A stretch of DNA of 64,000 nucleotides, from assembly GCA_030153045.1 (NCBI GenBank), contig JASLID010000038.1, positions 1-64,000 of the forward strand, read 5' to 3'. The notes under the pieces were generated by a model. It saw only the letters and a list, made by a program, of their open reading frames with translations, was not told the DNA's origin and made no database searches. The stretch is from Flavobacterium sp. (GTDB taxonomy: Bacteria; Bacteroidota; Bacteroidia; Flavobacteriales; Flavobacteriaceae). This document shows, piece by piece, positions 60,241 to 64,000 of the stretch; positions within the stretch are counted from its first letter, which is position 1, and every line of letters begins with the position of its first letter. A program made the translations under genes and the position numbers.

Positions 60241-60721
60241 AAAAGCACTCATGTTGTTGTTTGTGTTTAGTTGTTTGTTGAGTTCCTGCCGAGCCACACG
60301 GCAGGAAATTCAAAAAACAGAAAGCAAAACGACAGTTACAAAAGAAACAACTGTAACTCAAAAAGACACTACACTCTTTGCGCCAAAGGCTGAAACAAGC
60401 CTTAAAATACCACTGAGGGATATTGAAATTAAAAAGGATTTAAACGGTGTTTCAAAACCGATTAATTACTCTCAAAAAAATGGACAGGCCAAAGTTAAAA
60501 TTAAAATTGTCCATGACACAATTGAGGTGACAGCCACCTGTGACAGTTTAGCTATAAGGGCGAAAATTAGAAAAGAGTTTCAACGGGAAACGCTCAACGA
60601 AAAGAATAATATTGATAACAGTATAAGCAAAAAAACAGGCTACACCTTTCTTGATTTGATTTGGGCTTTTGTTGTAGGCTTTGCAGTTTGTTATGTACTT
60701 AAAATGTTCAGAATACTATGA
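60233..60721 (+). CDS. Probable unimolecular spanin (lipoprotein with C-terminal membrane helix)
   Basis: A 162-residue protein with both envelope anchors in one chain. The N-terminus is a lipoprotein signal (MLLFVFSCLLSSC, with the lipid cysteine Cys19) and the C-terminus is one membrane helix (TFLDLIWAFVVGFAVCYVLK). The part between is polar, threonine- and lysine-rich. That topology, next to an endolysin gene, is exactly that of u-spanins such as phage T1 gp11, which fuse inner and outer membranes at lysis. It overlaps the following tail gene by four bases. Confidence 0.7.
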   Translation: MFKKALMLLFVFSCLLSSCRATRQEIQKTESKTTVTKETTVTQKDTTLFAPKAETSLKIPLRDIEIKKDLNGVSKPINYSQKNGQAKVKIKIVHDTIEVTATCDSLAIRAKIRKEFQRETLNEKNNIDNSISKKTGYTFLDLIWAFVVGFAVCYVLKMFRIL

Positions 60722-61893
60722 GTTTACCTAATATTCAATTTAACATCTCAAGCAATGGTTTGGGATTGTTGCAATCCGATATTCAAAAGATACCAGGATT
60801 CGTATTAACTGGAGCGACAGTTGCTGGAGTAAACAAAGTTACGGCAGGGACTTCTTATCAAATTTTCTCTCTTGACGAGGCTGTTAATTTGGGTATTGAA
60901 GAAACGGGCACCAACGCTTTTGCATATAAGCATATCAAGGCTTTTTATGACGAAGCTAAAAAGGGTGCAGAACTTTGGTTTATGGTCGTAACCGCAGCTA
61001 TTACCTTGGAAGATATGGCCGACAAAACGAAAGCATATGGTAAAAAATTACTATCGGATGCTTCGGGAAAAGTCAGAGTTATTGGCTTCTTAAAAAAATC
61101 GGGCGTTGCTGAAGTAATTACAGATGGATTAGATGTCGATGTGCATTTAGCTGTTGTAAAAGCTCAAGAGTTATGTCAAGATTTTGCCGACAGATTTTTC
61201 CCTGTAAGAGCTTGGATTGGCGGTAATAAGTTTAATGGAAACGTAGCTGATTTAAAAGATTATGCTACTACCCAGTTTAATAAAGTATCAATCCTATTAT
61301 CTAACAATGATGCATCAAAAGAGGCATCTATTGGAATGCTTTTAGGTAGAGTTTCAAGTATTCCAACTCAAAGAAAAATTTCAAGAGTTAAAGACGGCGC
61401 AATTGAGCCTTTCAATTCTTATTTCACCAATGGTGAAAAAGTTGAAACTCTTGATACGGCTTGGGATGCTATCGACAATAAAAACTACACGTTTTTAAGA
61501 TTGTTCGCTAACAGATCAGGTTACTTTTTCACAGGTGACAAAACCTTGACTTTACCAACTGATGACTTCAATACCCAATCGAGAGGTTTAGTGATGGATG
61601 AAGCTGTCTTGTTAGCTTATGCAACATTGGTTGAAGAGCTTTCAGATGAGATACCAGTTACACCAGCTGGCACAATACACCCAGCTATTATAAAAGGCTG
61701 GCAAAACGCTATCGAACGTCAAATTATTGGCTTAATGGTGTCTCAAGGCAAATTATCCGGTGCAAAGGCATTCATTGATGAAAATCAAAACGTGTTAGTT
61801 ACGAATAACATCAATGTGACTTTACAACTATTACCGGTTGGTTATAGTGATTTCATAACCGTAAACATTGGATTTACGACAAATTTAGAATAG
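60718..61893 (+). CDS. Tail sheath protein, DUF2586
   Basis: A 391-residue protein with the DUF2586 sheath pattern, for example LPNIQFNISSNGLGLLQSDI, IGMLLGRVSSIPTQRKISRV and YTFLRLFANRSGYFFTGDKT. The C-terminal conserved strand LQLLPVGYSDFITVNIGFTT is typical. It is the contracting outer layer of the tail, so the phage is a myovirus. The tail tube gene follows directly. Confidence 0.88.
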   Translation: MSLPNIQFNISSNGLGLLQSDIQKIPGFVLTGATVAGVNKVTAGTSYQIFSLDEAVNLGIEETGTNAFAYKHIKAFYDEAKKGAELWFMVVTAAITLEDMADKTKAYGKKLLSDASGKVRVIGFLKKSGVAEVITDGLDVDVHLAVVKAQELCQDFADRFFPVRAWIGGNKFNGNVADLKDYATTQFNKVSILLSNNDASKEASIGMLLGRVSSIPTQRKISRVKDGAIEPFNSYFTNGEKVETLDTAWDAIDNKNYTFLRLFANRSGYFFTGDKTLTLPTDDFNTQSRGLVMDEAVLLAYATLVEELSDEIPVTPAGTIHPAIIKGWQNAIERQIIGLMVSQGKLSGAKAFIDENQNVLVTNNINVTLQLLPVGYSDFITVNIGFTTNLE

Positions 61894-62310
61894 ATGAGCG
61901 CATTTGATAGTAAACAATATTCTTGGTCTGACGTGTCAATTTCACTTGGCGGTCGAATTTTAGAGGGTGCAACTGATGTTGAATACTCTGTAAAACAGGA
62001 GAAAGAAATATTAAGAGGAAGAGGTTCCGATGGTCACTCAATTACAAGAGGTAACAAGGCTTGTGACGGTAAAGTGTCAATTTGGCAAAGTGAACTTGAG
62101 TCAATGACAAAAGATGCACCTAACAAAGATATCTTGAGCTTAAACTTCGATTTAATTGTCTCTTATGCTCCAAATGATGGGGGTACAACTGTAACCGATG
62201 TTTTAGTAAGCTGTGAATTTACAGAAGTAAAAAAAGGATTAAAACAAGGCGATAAAAACATGGTTGTCGAATTGCCTTTCATTTTCTTAAAAGTGAATCC
62301 ACAACAATAA
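61894..62310 (+). CDS. Phage tail tube protein
   Basis: A 138-residue beta-rich protein right after the sheath gene, as is standard. Segments such as SWSDVSISLGGRILEGATDV and RGRGSDGHSITRGNKACDGK fit small Mu-like tail tube proteins. It would polymerise to form the inner channel. A strong terminator follows, perhaps limiting its downstream genes relative to it. Confidence 0.78.
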   Translation: MSAFDSKQYSWSDVSISLGGRILEGATDVEYSVKQEKEILRGRGSDGHSITRGNKACDGKVSIWQSELESMTKDAPNKDILSLNFDLIVSYAPNDGGTTVTDVLVSCEFTEVKKGLKQGDKNMVVELPFIFLKVNPQQ

Positions 62311-62331
62311 TAAATCAAATTATTAATATTC

Positions 62332-62370
62332 AAAAGGTCGCTTTTTAGCGAAGTAAAAGCGACCTTTTTT
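62332..62370 (+). terminator. Terminator between tail tube and chaperone genes
   Basis: AAAAGGTCGCTTTT and AAAAGCGACCTTTT form a perfect 14-bp stem followed by a T-run. Partial readthrough would set a lower level for the chaperones and tape measure than for the tube. Confidence 0.85.
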
Positions 62371-62387
62371 TAAAAACAACTATAACG

Positions 62388-62936
62388 ATGGCAAATCAAA
62401 AACAAATTAACGAGTGGAAAGAAAAGTACGGTGAAGTTTATGAACTTCCTGTAGAAGACAAAACGGCATATTTAAGAGGTCCTAAAATGACCGATTTTAA
62501 GCGTGCATTTACATCATTACAAGACCAAGGAGAGCTTGCATACGGTGAGACGATGCTAAAAGCTCTTTTTATTGGGGGAGATCAAGAAATTTTAAATAAT
62601 GATGATTACTTCTTCCCAGCGCGTAAAGAGCTTAAAGAGTTCTTTAATTATGATGACGCTGAAATTTCTACTGAAGCTGGTACTAATAATTCAATTATTA
62701 CAATTTCCGGTAAAACATGTAAAGTCAGAATTATTGGTCGTCAGGACATCAAAATCGCTGAGAAGAAAAACCCTTCAAATAAGACTTTTGTAACTCAAGA
62801 GAAATTATTCGAAATGATTTGCATTGATAAGGATGAGGCATTTAATGATAAAGAAAACGCATCACTTAGATTTCCACTATATCAGGCAATTGAAAAACTA
62901 CAAAACAAGAAAGTTGCAACGATAAAAAAGCTTTAG
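62388..62936 (+). CDS. Tail assembly chaperone G (0-frame product)
   Basis: A 182-residue protein at the place of tail assembly chaperones, between tail tube and tape measure. It is acidic and helical (TMLKALFIGGDQEILNNDDY). Two codons before its stop the in-frame A AAA AAG heptamer (62924-62930) allows -1 slippage into a further 68 codons. Such G/GT frameshifts are conserved in tailed phages. Confidence 0.8.
   Translation: MANQKQINEWKEKYGEVYELPVEDKTAYLRGPKMTDFKRAFTSLQDQGELAYGETMLKALFIGGDQEILNNDDYFFPARKELKEFFNYDDAEISTEAGTNNSIITISGKTCKVRIIGRQDIKIAEKKNPSNKTFVTQEKLFEMICIDKDEAFNDKENASLRFPLYQAIEKLQNKKVATIKKL
62924..62930 (+). other. A AAA AAG slippery heptamer for the G/GT frameshift
   Basis: In the 0 frame the codons are ATA AAA AAG CTT and a stop. 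Slipping back one base gives AAA AAA GCT TTA GAC, the T frame. It is identical to the heptamer at the portal/gpF junction. Confidence 0.8.
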
Positions 62937-63136
62937 ACGAGGCTGTCATCGATACTGATGACTCCTCATCTTATGAACATTCTAAAAATTTGAATTTTAG
63001 ATTATTAGATGCGTATTTAAAGTTTTACATGCACATTCCAAACCCAAATATTTTGAGTGATAATGAATGGGCAGAAGAAGTACAAAATTTACACTATATA
63101 AGAACCCAAGAGAGCAAAAGCTCACAGACACCATAA
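62924..63136 (+). CDS. Tail assembly chaperone T extension (made by -1 frameshift)
   Basis: The -1 frame has no start codon of its own at its beginning and runs 68 codons from the slippery site to a stop at 63134 (ALDEAVIDTDDSSSYEHSKN, then FRLLDAYLKFYMHIPNPNIL and a polar end). With the G part the GT product is about 249 residues. Its stop overlaps the tape measure start by one base (TAATG). GT holds the tape measure protein during tail assembly in phages where it was studied. Confidence 0.82.
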   Translation, partial: KKALDEAVIDTDDSSSYEHSKNLNFRLLDAYLKFYMHIPNPNILSDNEWAEEVQNLHYIRTQESKSSQTP

Positions 63137-64000
63137 TGAACGCATACGAATTTATCATCAAAATGAAAGATATGGCAAGCTCATCACTTCACAGTTTTGC
63201 TGCTTCCGTTGGTGCTACTAAAACTAAAGTTGATGGTATGGACAACTCGATGAAAAAAGTTGAAAAAACATCGGGAATTTTGGGTAATTCTATGGGCAAA
63301 TTAAAAAGTGTATTAGCCTCCGTTTTTGCAGTTGCCGCTGTTTTTGCATTTACAAATAAAGTCGTCGATGCGCGAGCCGAATATGAAAAATTTAATGCTG
63401 TCCTGGCGAATACTTTTCAATCTGATAAAGTAGGTGCCGGAGCATTAAATATGCTAAACGATTTTGCCACAAAAACGCCATTTCAATTAAATGAATTGAC
63501 AGGCTCATTTGTAAAATTAGTAAACAGAGGTTTTGCTCCTACTCAACTGGAAATGACAAAACTTGGTGATTTAGCAAGTTCACAAGGTAAAGGTTTTGAC
63601 CAGTTAACAGAGGCAATGCTCGATGCACAAACAGGTGAATTTGAAAGGCTAAAAGAGTTCGGTATCCAAGCCTCTAAACATGGTGATAAAGTAACACTTT
63701 CATTTAAAGGCGTAACAAAAGAGGTAAAAAACAATGAATCGGCAATTAGAGATGCATTAATGCAATACGGTCAAATGACTGGTGTTGCTGGCTCAATGGA
63801 ATCAATATCTAAAACATTAGGCGGTAAAATATCAAATCTAGGTGATCAATGGAATAACTTTTTAGTTGCCGTTGGTGGAGAGTCTGGCGGAATATTTACT
63901 GGCGTGATTTCTATATTAAGTATTGGACTTGGTTTTTTAACTGATAACCTGCCATACATATCTGAATGGTTTAGTATTCTTTATTCAATGATTGAACCAG
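63136..64000 (+). CDS. Tail tape measure protein (N-terminal part, cut by the window end)
   Basis: The frame is open from the ATG at 63136 to the window end, at least 288 residues. It starts MNAYEFIIKMKDMASSSLHS and contains a hydrophobic helix (LASVFAVAAVFAFTNKVVD), the segment FATKTPFQLNELTGSFVKLV common in tape measures, and glycine-rich ISKTLGGKISNLGDQWNNFL. Its length sets tail length. Position directly after the chaperones supports the call. Confidence 0.88.
   Translation, partial: MNAYEFIIKMKDMASSSLHSFAASVGATKTKVDGMDNSMKKVEKTSGILGNSMGKLKSVLASVFAVAAVFAFTNKVVDARAEYEKFNAVLANTFQSDKVGAGALNMLNDFATKTPFQLNELTGSFVKLVNRGFAPTQLEMTKLGDLASSQGKGFDQLTEAMLDAQTGEFERLKEFGIQASKHGDKVTLSFKGVTKEVKNNESAIRDALMQYGQMTGVAGSMESISKTLGGKISNLGDQWNNFLVAVGGESGGIFTGVISILSIGLGFLTDNLPYISEWFSILYSMIEP

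Larger units (their letters stand above)
39564..64000. mobile_element. Mu-like transposable prophage, left part (runs past the window)
   Basis: It contains a MuA-type DDE transposase next to a MuB-type ATPase, a phage repressor, gp16- and DUF3164-like proteins, terminase, DUF935-type portal, gpF, virion morphogenesis protein, gp36- and gp37-like proteins, protease/scaffold, capsid, amidase, DUF2586-type sheath, tail tube, tail chaperones and tape measure. These are the components of a Mu-like contractile-tailed phage. The left boundary is approximate, and the right end is beyond 64000. Confidence 0.9.

Overview
The window looks like a chromosome segment of a Flavobacterium-like member of the Bacteroidota that carries the left part of an integrated Mu-like (transposable) phage. 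The evidence is low GC content, promoters of the TTTG / TAnnTTTG type, type IX secretion and gliding genes (porT, PorP/SprF, OmpA-type protein, CHU-type C-terminal domain, Por sorting domain), a TamL-type outer-membrane protein, and a menaquinone-type ubiE.

Host region, about 1-39,200. In order: a DUF5686 outer-membrane protein; pyruvate dehydrogenase E1 beta; etfB-etfA; a bifunctional nuclease; thyA, a 2TM protein and folA; ubiE-porT; a SpoU rRNA methyltransferase divergent from tamL; fbaA; accD; a decayed ABC permease tail; a T9SS cargo protein; an intact MacB/FtsX-type permease divergent from purH; the cell-shape operon mreB-mreC-mreD-mrdA-rodA; a lipoprotein nuclease; a coiled-coil periplasmic protein; an adhesin/PorP/OmpA cluster; a C-terminal processing protease; surE, a small membrane protein and lpxB; and a receiver-DHp signalling protein. 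These are mostly ordinary housekeeping genes. Small hairpin repeats lie between some of them.

Prophage, from about 39.56 kb to beyond the window end. A LexA/S24-type repressor points left. To its right an early block reads rightward: a small DNA-binding protein, MuA-type transposase, MuB-type ATPase, a second P-loop ATPase, a DUF3164-like protein, a gp16-like protein and many tightly overlapping small genes. Late genes form two divergent blocks around an intergenic region with nested inverted repeats (57,383-57,445). The leftward block encodes a gp46-like protein, small and large terminase, gp37- and gp36-like proteins, virion morphogenesis protein, portal and gpF. The rightward block encodes a protease/scaffold, capsid, amidase, a probable unimolecular spanin, tail sheath, tail tube, tail chaperones and the tape measure, which is cut by the window end. 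The DUF2586-type sheath implies a contractile tail.

The most notable observations are in the phage. The portal gene ends in an in-frame A AAA AAG heptamer, and the -1 frame after it runs uninterrupted into gpF, which has no ordinary start codon. The same heptamer sits at the tail chaperone G/GT junction, where frameshifting is a known phage feature. Other items are a tRNA T-arm/acceptor minihelix between early genes, an 18-bp perfect palindrome fused to five 11-bp direct repeats, a probable small RNA between convergent blocks, and three 12-bp repeats near the presumed left end. The right prophage end lies outside the window, so the exact boundaries cannot be proven here.
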